Source of the DNA: Candidatus Synoicihabitans palmerolidicus
Lineage (GTDB): Bacteria > Verrucomicrobiota > Verrucomicrobiia > Opitutales > Opitutaceae
Direction: 5' to 3'
Length of the DNA stretch: 64,000 nt
NCBI GenBank assembly: GCA_020809425.1
Contig: JAGGDC010000005.1
Coordinates: forward strand, 1-64,000
The position numbers were made by a program, and so were the translations under genes. Of the stretch, positions 10,562 through 21,806 are shown piece by piece. Numbering within the stretch: position 1 is the stretch's first letter; each line of letters begins with the position of its first letter. Under the pieces are notes generated by a model. That model was not told the origin of the DNA. It ran no database searches and saw nothing but the letters and a program-made list of their open reading frames with translations.

Positions 10562-10806
10562 TCACCCCCAAAGGGGTGTAGGGAAATAGACCGGGCCAGC
10601 GGGAGGGAGAAAGGGTGCTCGGCCCAGGCGACCGAGGTAGAACCTTTCGATTGGCCAACGTTGGCGATAAGTCTCGGCGAGTACCGTGGCCGGCGCATCC
10701 CACAGATTAGTCCCAAATGCCATGCGTCGTTGGTGCTCTTGATCGTAGAGGCTGACCCCACTTGGAGCTTCCCCTGCCCGCTCAATCGCGACAGTGATTT
10801 CTTCGA
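10562..10806 (-). pseudogene. Transposase C-terminal fragment (DDE type)
   Basis: About 80 codons on the minus strand encode a segment with ATVLAETYRQRWPIERF, which resembles the Y-R-x-R-W-x-x-E region around the third catalytic residue of IS4-like DDE transposases. Nothing upstream encodes the rest, because the preceding bases belong to a different gene fragment on the opposite strand. The family is uncertain. Confidence 0.5.
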
Positions 10807-10809
10807 CCC

Positions 10810-11030
10810 ATGAAGCGCTTCCCTGCCATTCTGGCCGTTTCGCTGGTCGCCAACCTGCTGCTGGCCGCCGCTTGGTTATCCGCCCCTCGTCCCACCCCAT
10901 CCGCTCCACCCGCCCCAGCCACACCGTCGGTCGCGTCACCCCGCGTGTCCCCGGTCGCTCCCGTCCCGGAGTCGGCGAGCAATCCGGTGCTCGCGTGGTC
11001 CGACTGGCTCACCACCCAAGCCTCCGGTCG
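10810..11030 (+). pseudogene. N-terminal fragment of a secreted or anchored hypothetical protein
   Basis: The plus strand encodes MKRFPAILAVSLVANLLLAAAW followed by a Pro/Ala-rich linker. This is a typical signal peptide or membrane anchor: a short basic start, a hydrophobic stretch of about 16 residues, then low complexity. After about 70 residues (near 11030) the coding character moves to the minus strand, where a sugar-kinase fragment begins. The rest of the gene is missing. Function unknown. Confidence 0.45.
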
Positions 11031-11774
11031 CTCCACCGCCGAAGAGCCAACCGAAAACCACGGCGCCGTCCCTCGTTCGTCGATGAGTCTTCCCACCACT
11101 TGGAGGTGTTCCGCCGTCAGTCCATCAAACAACACCACGCCCACGCTTTCGTCTTCCAGCACCCGGTCGAGCGCTGCTGACGCATCTCCTTCCAGCGCGA
11201 TCATGTCGACCAATGCACGGCCCAACTTGGTCTGCGCCGCAAGGTGTCTCAACAAGTCTGCTTCCTGCATCGGGGTCACGGGATGACTCACCATCGCGGG
11301 ATGCCGATCAAGCCGGTGGATCGCTCCCTCACTGCCAATACCAAATCGCGCGAACAGTTGCCCAAATGCCACATAGCGTCCGAGATCCGGCGCCCCGACC
11401 AGCAACGGGACTCACCGCTGTCTGAACAGGTCTCGCCCCACTTCGATCGCCCGGCCAATACTGCCGGTCTGCGGTGACGAATCAAACGTCGAGCACACCT
11501 TGTAGTGGATATGCTGCGGACCAAGCTCACGCAACGCCTCCAACGCCGGCCGCAACACCTGCGCCAACTCATCCGAACTCAACGCGCGAGTGAGTCCCGC
11601 CACGCCCACCGCATCGAGGCGCTCCGACAACGCCGCCAATTGAGCGCGAGTCGGCGGTCGCAGAAACAACGCCGTGCGCATGTCAACTCGCGTCAACGAT
11701 TCGAGCGCATCCGTCGATCCCGTGAAGTCGTCGGCAAAAAACGCCAACCGGAGTGGCGTGGGCTCAACCGTCAT
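11030..11774 (-). pseudogene. Four-carbon acid sugar kinase family (OtnK/YgbK-like), truncated
   Basis: The N-terminus (from 11774) reads LRLAFFADDFTGSTDALE, and KVCSTFDSSPQTGSIG follows; both are hallmarks of the DUF1537 four-carbon acid sugar kinases that phosphorylate intermediates of sugar-acid breakdown. An in-frame TGA at 11412-11414 sits where RQR-stop-VPLLVGAPDLGRY implies a Trp codon. Homology resumes in the same frame and continues to GSSAVE near 11031, where it ends abruptly at a junction with an unrelated secreted-protein fragment. The C-terminal half is gone. It is the last gene of the decayed sugar locus. Confidence 0.82.
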
Positions 11775-11921
11775 AACGCTTCCAGCTTTTGCCTTGTTCC
11801 CGCCTGCTCGGAATACCGGGGCAACGCCCCTCCGATGTCGGCCTGGCGGTCTCCCTGGAGGAAGACGCCTCACTGCCATCACTCTGGGTTATCCGTTGCA
11901 TGTGCAAAGTGCCGGCAGGGA

Positions 11922-12540
11922 TCAAAAGCTCTCGGCCGCCCCGCCATCAATCGGCAGGACCACTCCGTTCACGTAGCTGGCGGCTGGCGAAGAGAGATAG
12001 ACCGCCGCCCAACCGATGTCATGCGGTTCCCCAAAACCACCGGTCGGTATGCGCCCGAGAATTTTAGCCCGCCGAGCGGGATCATCCTGCAGGGCCTGCT
12101 CCCGCATCGGCGATCCAATCCAGCCGGGCGCGATCGCATTCACGCACACGCCGTCGGCTCCCCATTCCGTGGCCAAAGTGCGCACCACGCCTATATACGC
12201 ACTCTTGGCCGCAGAATAAGCGACCACGCGTGGCATACCCATGAGAGAGACCATCGAGGCCATGAAGATTACCGAACCCCTACGCCGCTCCACCATTCTG
12301 CGACCCACTTCACGGGTAAGTGCAAAGGCACCGCAGAGATGGGTCTGCAGCACCGCGACAAATTCATCGTCAGTCGTATCAAGGGCCGGCTTTTCAAGGT
12401 GCACCCCGGCGTTGTTAATCAGGATCGAAATCGGCCCCGCCAGACGCTCGGCCGTGCTCACCAGTTCAGGCAAGCTGGCCAACTTGGTCACATCTCCGGG
12501 CCGCGCCACCGCCGCGGGTCCGATCGAAGCCAAACTCCAG
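11922..12540 (-). pseudogene. Short-chain dehydrogenase/reductase lacking its N-terminus
   Basis: The frame encodes an SDR from about residue 45 of the family onward: ILINNAG (NNAG motif), the catalytic YSAAKSAY (YxxxK), VNAIAPGW, and a C-terminus with NGVVLPIDGGAAESF. The Rossmann glycine motif (TGxxxGIG) is absent, because the 5' end is joined near 12540 to a transporter gene fragment. The protein would have been an oxidoreductase of a sugar or sugar acid (gluconate 5-dehydrogenase-like by overall pattern). Downstream comes the four-carbon acid kinase, so the two probably served one catabolic route. Confidence 0.82.
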
Positions 12541-12835
12541 CCCAACACACACAGATCATGAGGCCCACTCTCACCCCCAACCGATCCATCATCCATCCTC
12601 CCAGCGCATAACCGATCGCAGAGGCGGCAGGGAACGCGGCAATGATGTTGCTGTAGTCAATTTCACTCCAGGACAACTCGCCCATCAGTGCTGGCTTGAG
12701 CACACCGAGGACCTGCCGATCCATGTAATTGATCGTAGTGGCCAGAAACAAGAGGGTACAAATGACCCAACGGAAACGGCCGCGTGGTGATCCAACTCCG
12801 AGAGGGGTAAAGTTGGATGGGGGCGGGGTATTCAT
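12540..12835 (-). pseudogene. ExuT-like MFS sugar-acid transporter, N-terminal fragment
   Basis: Starting at 12835, about 95 codons encode the first helices of a hexuronate/galactonate-type MFS transporter: a basic start, RWVICTLLFLATTINYMDRQ (helix 1 with the NYxDR signature), and ALGGWMMDRLGVRVGL between helices 2 and 3. Homology ends after GLMICV and is followed directly by SDR sequence in another frame. A deletion of about 1 kb or more therefore fused the transporter's start to the dehydrogenase's interior. The start lies one base before the GH78 stop, so these genes formed one transcript. Confidence 0.8.
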
Positions 12836-12836
12836 A

Positions 12837-15564
12837 TTAAGGGGAATGGGAAACCAACTCGCGCCACGTGCGGGTGAAAGTATACCGGCCGGCGACCGCT
12901 TGACCGACGGCGAATCGTCCGTCGCGCTCTGTCAGTTCAAGTCCGTCGGAGGAGACCTCCGTGCCGGGTTCACTGGGCACATAAACCCGGGCCCGCGTAT
13001 TCGGCGGCACCGTAATTTCCCAGTGCACCTGATCGCCGTCGCGCCGCCAGTGACTGCGGATGGTGCCATGAGCCGTCTTATAATCGGCTCCCGCCCATTC
13101 CAGACCCGCACCGAGGTAAGGCTTCAATACGAAGCGCTCGTAACCGGGAACATCGGGATCGAGCTCGATGCCCGCCACATGCCGGAACAACCACTCGCCC
13201 ACCGATCCCAACGAGTAATGGTTAAACGAATTCATCCCGTCTTTGTTGAACCCATCCGCTAGGGTCCAACTGTCCCAACGCTCCCAGATGGTGGTCGCGC
13301 TTTGCTTCACCGGGAAAAGCCAGGACGGATAACTTTCCTGCAACAGGAGCTGATAGGCCACTTCGGTGTGCCCGGTGAGCGTAAGGATGGGGTTGAGGTG
13401 GCTGATACCGACAAATCCGGTGCTGAGATGGCAGTTGCGCGACCGAATGTCATCGACCAGTCGCTCCGCCGCCCGGGCCCGCGCGTTCTCCGGCAGCAGA
13501 TCAAACGCGAGCGCGAGCAGGTAGGCGGTCTGCATGGAAACCGCGAGTTCACCATCCGCCCGCAGCCACTCCCGCTGAAAAGCCGTCCGCACTTTTCCAA
13601 ACATGGCCTAAAAACGAGTCGCCTCTTCCTCCCGGCCAAGCTCTCGGGCCAGGCGGGCCATTTTCGCCGCATCGTCCGCCCAGTAGGCGGTGGCGAACAG
13701 GTTCTTCATCGGCGAATGAGTGCCAAAACTCGTGTCGGCGGGCATGCACAACCAATCGCCGTAGTTGTTGGCGAGCAGGTTGAGTCGGAGGCCGTCGGGA
13801 TTGTGGAGCTCGATCCAGTCGAGCCACTTCACCATCGCGTCCCAGTGACGCTCTACCATCCGCCGGTCGCCGTACACGCGCCAGAACGTATTATGAATTA
13901 TGATACCGGCATCCGCCCAGCCGGCGCCGCCGGCCAGATTGCCCAGTCCGACAAAGTTGCTGTCTTCGCGTAGCCGTGGGGCGACATCCGGAAAGACTCC
14001 TTCCGGAGTCTGCGCATCTTCCACGTCGATCATCCATTTGGTGAAGAACGCCGCGACATCCATGTTGCAGGTGGAGGTCCGAAAAAACACCTGCGCATCG
14101 CCCATCCACCCCAACCGTTCATCCCGCTGCGGACAATCGGTGGGCACGGAGAGAAAGTTATCCTTCTGCGACCAAAGCCCGTTCAGCCAGAGGCGATTCA
14201 CGCCTTCATGCAAACACTCGAAACGGCCGACGGGCGGGGTCGCCGAAGGAATCACACAGGCGGTCACCGCATCGGGCCAGGGCGTCCACGGCAACCCGGT
14301 GAGCTCGACGTACTGGAAACCGTGGAAGGTAAAATGCGGTTCAAACGTCTCCTCTCCTTCTCTCCGGCAAATATAGACATCAGTCGCCTTGGCCCGGCGG
14401 AAATTCTCGGTATAGAGCGTGCCGTCCGCACTGAGACGCTCACCATGACGGAGCTGGATCCGGGTCCCCGCAGGCGCCGCGACCTTGAGTCTTACCCAGC
14501 CGGTTACGTTCTGGCCGATATCGTAGATGTGCACTCCCGGTGCGATTTCGGTGTGCAACGCGGGAGTCAGCGTCTCGATGACGCGTACGGGCTCGGCACG
14601 CTGAGCGACCAGTTTCACCGACGGCGCAGACTCTTCGCGAGCCGACAACCATTCCCGGGCCTCAAAGGCCGGAGCATCCCATCCCGGCGACTCACGACGG
14701 GCGTCATAGGTTTCCCCCATCTGAAAATCACTCTGGATTATCGGACCGGTATCACAGCTCCAACCGCCATTGGTGCCAATGGTCATGCGCTGGCCCCCCG
14801 CCAACTCAATCTCGAGCTGCAGCATGAGACTGTTCTCTAAACTGCCATGGCGGCCGCGCACTTCCTGCCAACCGACATAACCCGTCCACCAGCCATCACC
14901 GAGCGTCGCCCCCAGACAATTACGACCGCTTTGTAGCAGCTCGGTCACATCATAGGTGCGATTATGAATGCGTTGGTCATAGTCCGGTCCACTCGGGCGC
15001 AAAAAGATCCTCGGTGACCGCACGACCGTTGGCCCGAAGCTCGACGACACCTCGTGCGCTCGCATAAAGCGTGGCGCGGACCACCGAAGCAGGCACCTCA
15101 AACTCCCGCCGAAATCGGCTCGGTGTTCCGGGATTGAGCAATGAGGGAGCAATCGCCGCGGGATCACGGACCACGATCTCCTGATCCGCCGCAATCCATT
15201 GCGCCTCCCAATCACAGTCGCCCAGCAACCCCATCGACCACTTCGCAATCGCGGAACGCGAAACCTCACCGGTTTCGTCCCTCACCTCGACGTCCCAAAC
15301 ACAATGTTCACGCGACCGGAGTTCGACTCCGGCGTAAACCACCTGGGTCGTCTGCGCCGAGTCCACCCGACCACTGTCCCAGCGGTCACACCGCTCCTGC
15401 GTCAGGCGATCAATTGTACTGGCCACCCGCACGCGGTAGGCTACTTGCCGTACGCCGCGTCGGCCCGACTCCAATCGCCAACTCAGTCGTGGCAACGTTT
15501 CATCGATCCCGAGCGGATCGACGAGGTATTCACATCGCAGAGAGACGATTTGGACATCGGACAT
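12837..15564 (-). pseudogene. GH78 alpha-L-rhamnosidase, frameshift and nonsense
   Basis: Reassembled, the gene covers about 909 codons, normal for GH78. The N-terminal part (14985-15564) has the rhamnosidase beta domains (LRCEYLVDPLGIDETLPRLSW). One extra base near 14985 (after FAPEWT) moves the frame. The middle part carries DNFLSVPTDCPQRDERLGW, the conserved acidic catalytic region of GH78. A TAG at 13608-13610 then interrupts EEATRF-stop-AMFGKV, and the same frame continues to VSHSP at 12837 with the C-terminal beta-sandwich. It would release terminal L-rhamnose from glycans. The start, 12 bases after the sugar-porter stop, indicates an operon. Confidence 0.88.
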
Positions 15565-15576
15565 GGCAGTAACAAA

Positions 15577-16862
15577 TCAGGCGCGTTCCGCTTCGATCTG
15601 CTCCAGAGATTTACTGGAGGTGTCGAGCATGAAGACGTAACCTACCACTCCACTGATGGTCAGGAACAACGTCAGCAAACCAGCCACCTCTCCGATACCT
15701 GCACTCGCCAACACCGGCACAAAGAAACTCCAGATGCCGAGAATGGTCCGCGCGATACCGAAGGTGAACCCTTGCGCCGTGCCGCGCAGTAAAGTCGGAA
15801 AAAGCTCCTGGCTGAATACCTCTTGTAGAACCCCTCACCCGCCAACGCCCCGCCCGCGGAGAAGAGCAGAATATTCATGATGATGGTGGGAATCGTGAAC
15901 GGTAGGAAAAGAAAGAGCGAGTAAGCCACAATTTGCATCACTGCACCGATGCCCCAGAGCGTCTTCCGCGCGCGAAAACTGCGATCGGAGAAACGCATGA
16001 ACACGGTTACCGTCACCACCATCGCGATGATGAATCCCGCACTCGCGAGACCGACGCTGGCGGCCTGACTGCCGGCGTTGAGTTTCTTGATGAAATACGG
16101 ATTAAAGATACCGGCTGTGCCCGCCGCCAGATTCCAGAACAAGTAGATGGTCGCGGTCCAGATCATGGCGCGCAAGTTCGCCCCCGAGAACAACAACATG
16201 ATTTTATTGCCCGCCGAGCCAGCCGCTTGGGACGCGGCCTTCCACCGAACCGACTCGGTGAGCCCACGGCGCATCGCCCAGGTCACCACCGCCACCACAA
16301 ACAGATGCAAAAAGATGATACGGATACCGAGCCAACCGAGTGGCGCCAGCACCACCGCCAACCACAGCACAATCACCGGCCTCAAACACCAGGCCACCTG
16401 CGTAAATCCCAACAACTTGCCTCGCGCTTTGGCCGGCGCCAATTCTCCCACCAAGGCAAGCGACGTCGGCGCATCGATTCCCACCGCGATGCCAACAATC
16501 AAGGTTCCCACAAAAAGCATCGACGTATTCACCGCCAAGGCGATGAACAGGATGCCCACCGCATAGACCATAAGATCGTATTGGTAGATGAACTTGCGAC
16601 CCAGTTTGTCACCCAACCACCCACCGAAAATTGCGCCGACCGCACATCCGAGGGCATTCGGACCGATGGCTGCGAGGGTTCCCACCGCGCCATTGCTCAC
16701 ATTGAGATACTCTTGGCAAAGCGCCAGGCCGGCGCCCAGCGCGACGATGGATCCAGCGTCAAGATAAGACGCCATGCCCGCCAACGCGGACCATTTCCAT
16801 TGTTGCCGGGTGACGCTCGTGTCATCGACCACAGTAGGTGCTTGTTCAGGGGTGGAACTCAT
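15577..16862 (-). pseudogene. MFS sugar porter, frameshifted near C-terminus
   Basis: From ATG 16862 the frame gives a sugar-porter-type MFS protein with 12 predicted helices: WLGDKLGRKFIYQ in the helix 2-3 loop and ELAPAKARGKLLGF after helix 4. Near 15824 one base is missing, and the C-terminal segment (EVFSQELFPTLLRGTAQG through EQIEAERA) is read in the next frame to a stop at 15577. The family's usual signature before the last helices is split exactly there. It would have imported the monosaccharides released by the adjacent GH78 and GH127 enzymes. Confidence 0.86.
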
Positions 16863-17014
16863 GAGGATAATTTCTGACGAAGGGAAGACCGGTATCTTTG
16901 GCAGATCTAATTGACTGACCTACCGTCGGGAGTAGCGGTTGATTGAATACGTTGAGGGGGGATGCGACTGGTGAAAGGACAATGAATCAAAGGAAAATGG
17001 GATCACACGGCAGC

Positions 17015-19081
17015 TCATCGAATGGGCAACCAGACATTCATCTCCGTGTCGCCACGATTACCCCAAGCATAATAGGGCACAAGCTTTAGGGCGATCGGTT
17101 CAGTGCGGGCGGGTCCCACCTCGCGGTATAGTTGCCCGGATGTCCAGGCGTCGTTTTGTTTGACCACGGAGGGGAGCGTGAGGGTCAGCACTTCGGCTCC
17201 CGCGATCACTTTCTTTTGCGTGCTGATCAGATCGGCGGCGCTACGAAGTGTCAGCGCGACGTCGGTCAAGCGCACCCCTTCCGGCAAATCATTGGACTCG
17301 AGACAATAGACAAGTGGACCGTATTTCACGGCACCTTGGTTGAGAGTTTCCTCGACCAGAGGATTTGACTCCACCAGCATCGACTTGAACCTCAGATCGA
17401 GCGATACGGTGTCGCCGACCCGCCATGCTCGGGTAAGTGTGGCATGGTGGCCCGGCGTGAGGTCCACGTCGGCCACCTCGCCATTGACCCGCAACTTGGC
17501 CGCCCCTGCATGCATCCAACCGGGAATTCGAAGCTTCAGCGCAAAGCGGGTTGCGGGTGCCTCATCGATGATGAGTTTGATCGCTCCCGCCCAAGAGTAG
17601 TCGGTTTCCTGGCGGAGCTTGATGCGTTCTCCATTGATCCAGGCAGATTCCTGCGTACTCGCCGCATAGAGATTCACCCACACCGCATTCTCGGATAGCG
17701 CGTACACGTAGTTGTGCGCTTCGGCGATTGTGCGCACGACGTTCGGAGGACAACAGAAGGAGGACTTGATGTTTGGTTGTCGAGTGCGGGACCAACGCAG
17801 GGGATAATCGAAGTCATGCAGTTTGCGCAGCGGATTGGTGTAGAAGAAATCCGCCCCTTCCAAACTGAGGCCCGCCTGCACCCCGTTGTAGAGTGTTTAC
17901 TCAAACAAATCAGCGTCCTGCATATCTCCGGTCACCATGAACTGGCGCCACATCCAGAGACCGTAACCCACCGTGGCACAGGTCTCGTTGTAGGACGTGA
18001 GATTGGACAATTGGTAATCACGGCCGTAGGCTTGATGCACGAGCTTGATCGACCGATGTTTGTTCGAACCGGAGGGAGACGCACCGTCATAAAGCGCGCC
18101 GGTCATTCCCGTGATGTAGAGCTTCTGCCCCACTACATCGGCATCAATCTTCTCCAACGTCTCCAACAGCGACGTGTCACCATTTTCAGCATACACATCG
18201 GCGACACCGGCGTAAAGGTAGTTGGCGCGCACGGCGTGACCTACCGCTTCGGTCATTTTGCGAAACGGCACGCGGTCCTGATTGTGGTCACTGCCCACTT
18301 CCCTTGGCACCAAACTTCGAATCTCGATGAGCTGCTGAGCCAACTCCAGATAGCGCGGCTCGTGAGTGATGCGATAGAGCTCCACCACCCCCATGTAATG
18401 CGACGGGCAAATGGCGTTCTTGGCCAGATCCTCGGGTACCTCCTGACAGAGGCGATCGATGTAGTCCGCCGCCTTGCGTGCGAGGTCGAGCATCGAGGTC
18501 TTGCCCGTGGCCCGGTGGTGGATGCACGCCGCGGTGATGAGGTGACCCATGTTATAGGTCTCAAAGTGATCCCGACTCTCAAACTTCTGCGCCTTCTTCC
18601 CGGACAAACCTCGACGTTGGGGAATGATTTTCTGCGTGTGCAGGTAACCGTCTTCACGTTGAGCCTTGGCCACCACCGCAATGATCTCGTCCATTTGCAC
18701 ATCGATCGCCGGATCACGCGTCAACGCGTAGATCTGCGCCAATGTCTCCACCCACTTCAAAAAGTCACCATCGTTGAACGAAGGGCCGTGCGCTTTGCCA
18801 TCGCCCCTGCCCTCGCCCAAACCGGCCGCCATGAGAAAATTGTCCCAGGCGTGACTGGCATGCGGATCGCTAAAAATTGTCCAGAGGTTCGGGACCCTCG
18901 TGTCCCGACACACGTCGAAACGCTGCCCGAACAATCCGCCGTTCCAGGTCACATCTCCCAAATCGGGCAAATAAAATTTCGCATGCAGCGACTGCGTGGT
19001 GTTGAGCAGGGCATTCTCTCCGGCCCACCCCGGAGCAACGGGAATCAGCACCGCCAGACAAATCAGAGTGGAAGTACGCAT
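17015..19081 (-). pseudogene. GH127 beta-L-arabinofuranosidase-like, one in-frame stop
   Basis: A signal peptide (MRTSTLICLAVLIPVAPGWA) begins a protein of about 688 codons. The N-terminal alpha/alpha barrel carries SYNETCA, and the second part carries SFCCPPNVVR; these Cys and Glu residues correspond to the zinc-thiolate catalytic centre of GH127. A single TAA at 17897-17899 separates DADLFE from TLYNGVQAGLSLEG with no frame change. With only one lesion this is the least damaged large gene of the locus. The exported enzyme would remove beta-L-arabinofuranose from glycans. The 150 bases downstream separate it from the sugar porter. Confidence 0.87.
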
Positions 19082-19085
19082 CGTC

Positions 19086-19955
19086 TCAGGTCACCAGGGT
19101 CCGACGCACCGCGGCCTGCCAACCCGCCCGCAACTGCTTCACTTCAGAGGAATTTCGTCGCGGTTGGTATGCGGTCGAATGGCTGACCGTCCGAGCCAGC
19201 CCTGCCAAATCGGCAAACTCTCCCAACCCAAATCGACCCGCGAATACCGCCCCAAGCGCGGAACACTCCGCGACGGTCGAAACCCGCAGCACCACTCCGG
19301 TCATGTCCGCCGTGAATTGCATTAAGAATGAACTCGCCGTGGGTCCGCCATCCGCGGCCACCGTCGCCAATTCCACTCCGCCTTCCGCACGCATCGCGTC
19401 GAGGGCATCACTCACTTGATAAGCAATGGACTCAAACGCCGCCGTTGTCCCCCACTTCACTCGCCCAGTCATCGAGCTCCGGCACGCTCGCCGCGAGCCC
19501 CAACTGGTCACGCAGCCACGTCAGGGTGGAGGCCGATGATATGATCACGCCTGCATACGCGTAGGTCGCCTCTCCGTTCAAGGTCCACGCCACAGTCGTG
19601 AGCAACCCTTGATCGGAAAAACGCGGCTTCGCCCCGAGATTGAGCAAAACCGACGACCCCGTGCCAAAAGTGACCTTGGCACTTCCGGAATCGAAACAAC
19701 GCTGCGCAAACCACGCGGCTTGCGAATTGCCCATCACACCACAAATCGGGAGCGCTTTCGTCCACTTGCCGTCGAGAGTGGTCTCACCAAAACCGGCCGA
19801 GCAATCACGCACTTCCGGCAACGCGGCAACCGGCACCTTCCACATCGCGCAGAGATCCGGGTCCCACGTCCTGCGACCAATATCATACAACAACGTGCGG
19901 CTCGCATTGGTGCTGTCGGACGCAAAGACCGCCCCTCCCGTGAGCCGGTAGAATC
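19086..19955 (-). pseudogene. FGGY-family carbohydrate kinase with N-terminal and internal deletions
   Basis: Homology begins at GFYRLTGGAVFASDSTNASRT, roughly residue 150 of FGGY kinases, so the N-terminal domain is missing. It continues through FGTGSSVLLNLG to VGDNGGV near 19440. There about 35 residues, including the GLxAPYWD region, are deleted, and the sequence resumes in another frame with FESIAYQVSDALDAM, ADGGPTASSFLMQF and the C-terminus ending at 19086. The truncated 5' end directly abuts the transketolase stop, so one deletion removed the intergenic region and the kinase start. The substrate was probably a pentose or deoxysugar ketose; this cannot be decided. Confidence 0.83.
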
Positions 19956-19956
19956 C

Positions 19957-20963
19957 TCAGGCGACGACCGAATCCAAAAGCTTACGCGCAGTCGCCACGA
20001 GTCCCTCCATTGATATCCCGTAATGACGGAAGATGTCGGCTTGAGCTCCGGTCACCGTATCTTCATCGGGCATTCCCACGATCGGGAAAGGCACCCTCAC
20101 GCCAGCCTGCAGGATGGTCGAAGCCACCGCCTCGCCCAATCCGCCGTGCACCGAATGCTCCTCCACCGTCACGAGCGCCCGGCACTCCGCCGCCGCTGCC
20201 AGGACCGCGGCAGTATCGAGAGGTTTGATCGTGGGCAGGCTCAAGACACAGGCACTGATGCCTTGCGCGGACAACGCTTCCGCTGCCAATCGCGCGTGAA
20301 TCACGGTTTCTCCCGTCGCCACAAACGCCACATCGTCGCCGGTGCACAACGTGAGCGCGCGCCCCGCTGCCAAATCCGGATCACCGGGATGCAGATCATA
20401 CATGGCCGCTTTGCAAATCGAAGATAGACCGGTCGCTTCGCCGCCGCCAGCTTCACCGCCGAGCGCGTCTCCGCATTGTCGGCCGGAGCAATGATCGTCA
20501 CATTGTTAATCGCCCGCAACGCGGCAAAATCATACAGCGAATGGTGCGTGCTGCCCAACGCGCCGTAACTCACACCGGCACTGATCCCCACCACCACCGT
20601 CGGAGCATTCGAATAGCAGATGTCGTTCTTGATCTGCTCCAATGAACGTGCCGTGAGGCAACACGCCGGTGAGACGCCAAAGGCTTTTTTTCCACTTAAC
20701 GCGAGACCGGCCGTAATGCCCACGAGGTTCTGCTCCGCAATCCCGACCTCCACAATTGGCTCCGGCAATGCCTGACCGTAGGGGCCGAGTTTACCGGACC
20801 CACGGGAGTCACTGGTCACGGCGAGCACATTGGAATCCGCCGTGGCTAACTCCTGTAGGGTCTGAGCGAATACTTCAAGATTGGTGCGACCCTTGCTGAG
20901 GCCAAGCCGGACAATGGCGGCTTGGGCTTCGGGCGTGAACATGGATGGAGCGGGGGCACTCAT
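19957..20963 (-). pseudogene. Transketolase, C-terminal subunit, 1-nt deletion
   Basis: This encodes the pyrimidine-binding and C-terminal domains of a split transketolase: IVEVGIAEQNLVGITAGLA near the start carries the catalytic Glu that activates thiamine diphosphate, then GALGSTHHSLYD. Near 20420 a base is lost: VYLRF should run into GKAAMYDLHPGDPDL but the frame shifts. The remainder continues to LLDSVVA at 19957. Its ATG overlaps the stop of the N-terminal subunit as ATGA, indicating translational coupling. Split transketolases beside sugar kinases and isomerases usually serve a dedicated pentose or deoxysugar route. Confidence 0.86.
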
Positions 20964-21801
20964 GCGGATACCTCCTCGCCACGCAACCGTGTCTCCGCGG
21001 CATCAAGTTCCGCGAGCGCCGTCGCCAATTGTTCGGGCGACGGGACCCCGTGATGCCTCTTGCCCACATTTTCCATAAAGCTGATACCTTTGCCTTTCAC
21101 CGTTTCTGCCAAAACGCACAATGGCATTTCCGCCGGCGGCGGGGTGGTGAGCGCTTCGGTGAGCGCCGCGTAATCATGACCGGCAACAGTCCGCACGTGC
21201 CAGCCAAACGCCTGCCATTTGTCGGCCAACGGCTCGTTCGACATCACGTCGCGGGTGGCGCCAGTGATTTGTAAATTGTTGTGATCGAGAATGACCGTCA
21301 GGCGATCCAGCCCGTAGTGCGCGGCCGCCTGCGCCCCTTCCCAGTTGGAGCCTTCCGCCAGTTCCCCGTCTCCCATGAGCGTAAAGACCCGCGCGGGAAA
21401 TTTATCCATCCGGGCGGCCAACGCCATCCCCACCGCAATGGGCAGACCATGACCAAGCGCTCCGGTGTTCACCTCCACCCCCTTCACCTTGCGGGTCGGG
21501 TGACCCACATAGGCAGATTGATAATGGCAGACCTGCTCAAGTCCGCCGGATCAAAATATCCACAATCACCCAACACCGTGCAAAGCGCCTCCACACAATG
21601 CCCTTTGCTCTGCACATAACGATCGCGAGTCGGCGAATCGAAGGTCTCCGGAGTCACGTTCAATACCCGTCAGTAAAGTACCTGCAATATGTCGAGGCAG
21701 GACAGCCCACCCCCAGTGTGTCCGGCCCCAGCATCGACAATGAGGCGTAGCAATCGGCGACGCAGGTCCACTGCGCGCAATGCGAGTTCGTGATCAGTCA
21801 T
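20960..21801 (-). pseudogene. Transketolase, N-terminal subunit, nonsense and frameshift
   Basis: ATG 21801 has an AGGAGG site 10 bases upstream. The protein starts MTDHELALRAVDLRRRLLRL, followed by DAGAGHTGGGLS, the thiamine-pyrophosphate domain. A TGA at 21670-21672 replaces an expected Trp (LQVLY-stop-RVLNVTP). One missing base near 21540 moves YFDPADL out of frame with the following QVCHYQSAYVGHPTRKVKG. The core with GALGHGLPIAVGMALA and MGDGELAEGSNWE (the GDG...N diphosphate and metal site) is then open to 20960. Two lesions make it non-functional. Confidence 0.87.
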
Positions 21802-21806
21802 GTTCT

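Noticed and set aside
10195..10581. Plus-strand 128-codon open frame as a gene
   Set aside because: No ribosome site, no domain, and it runs into the opposite-strand transposase fragment.
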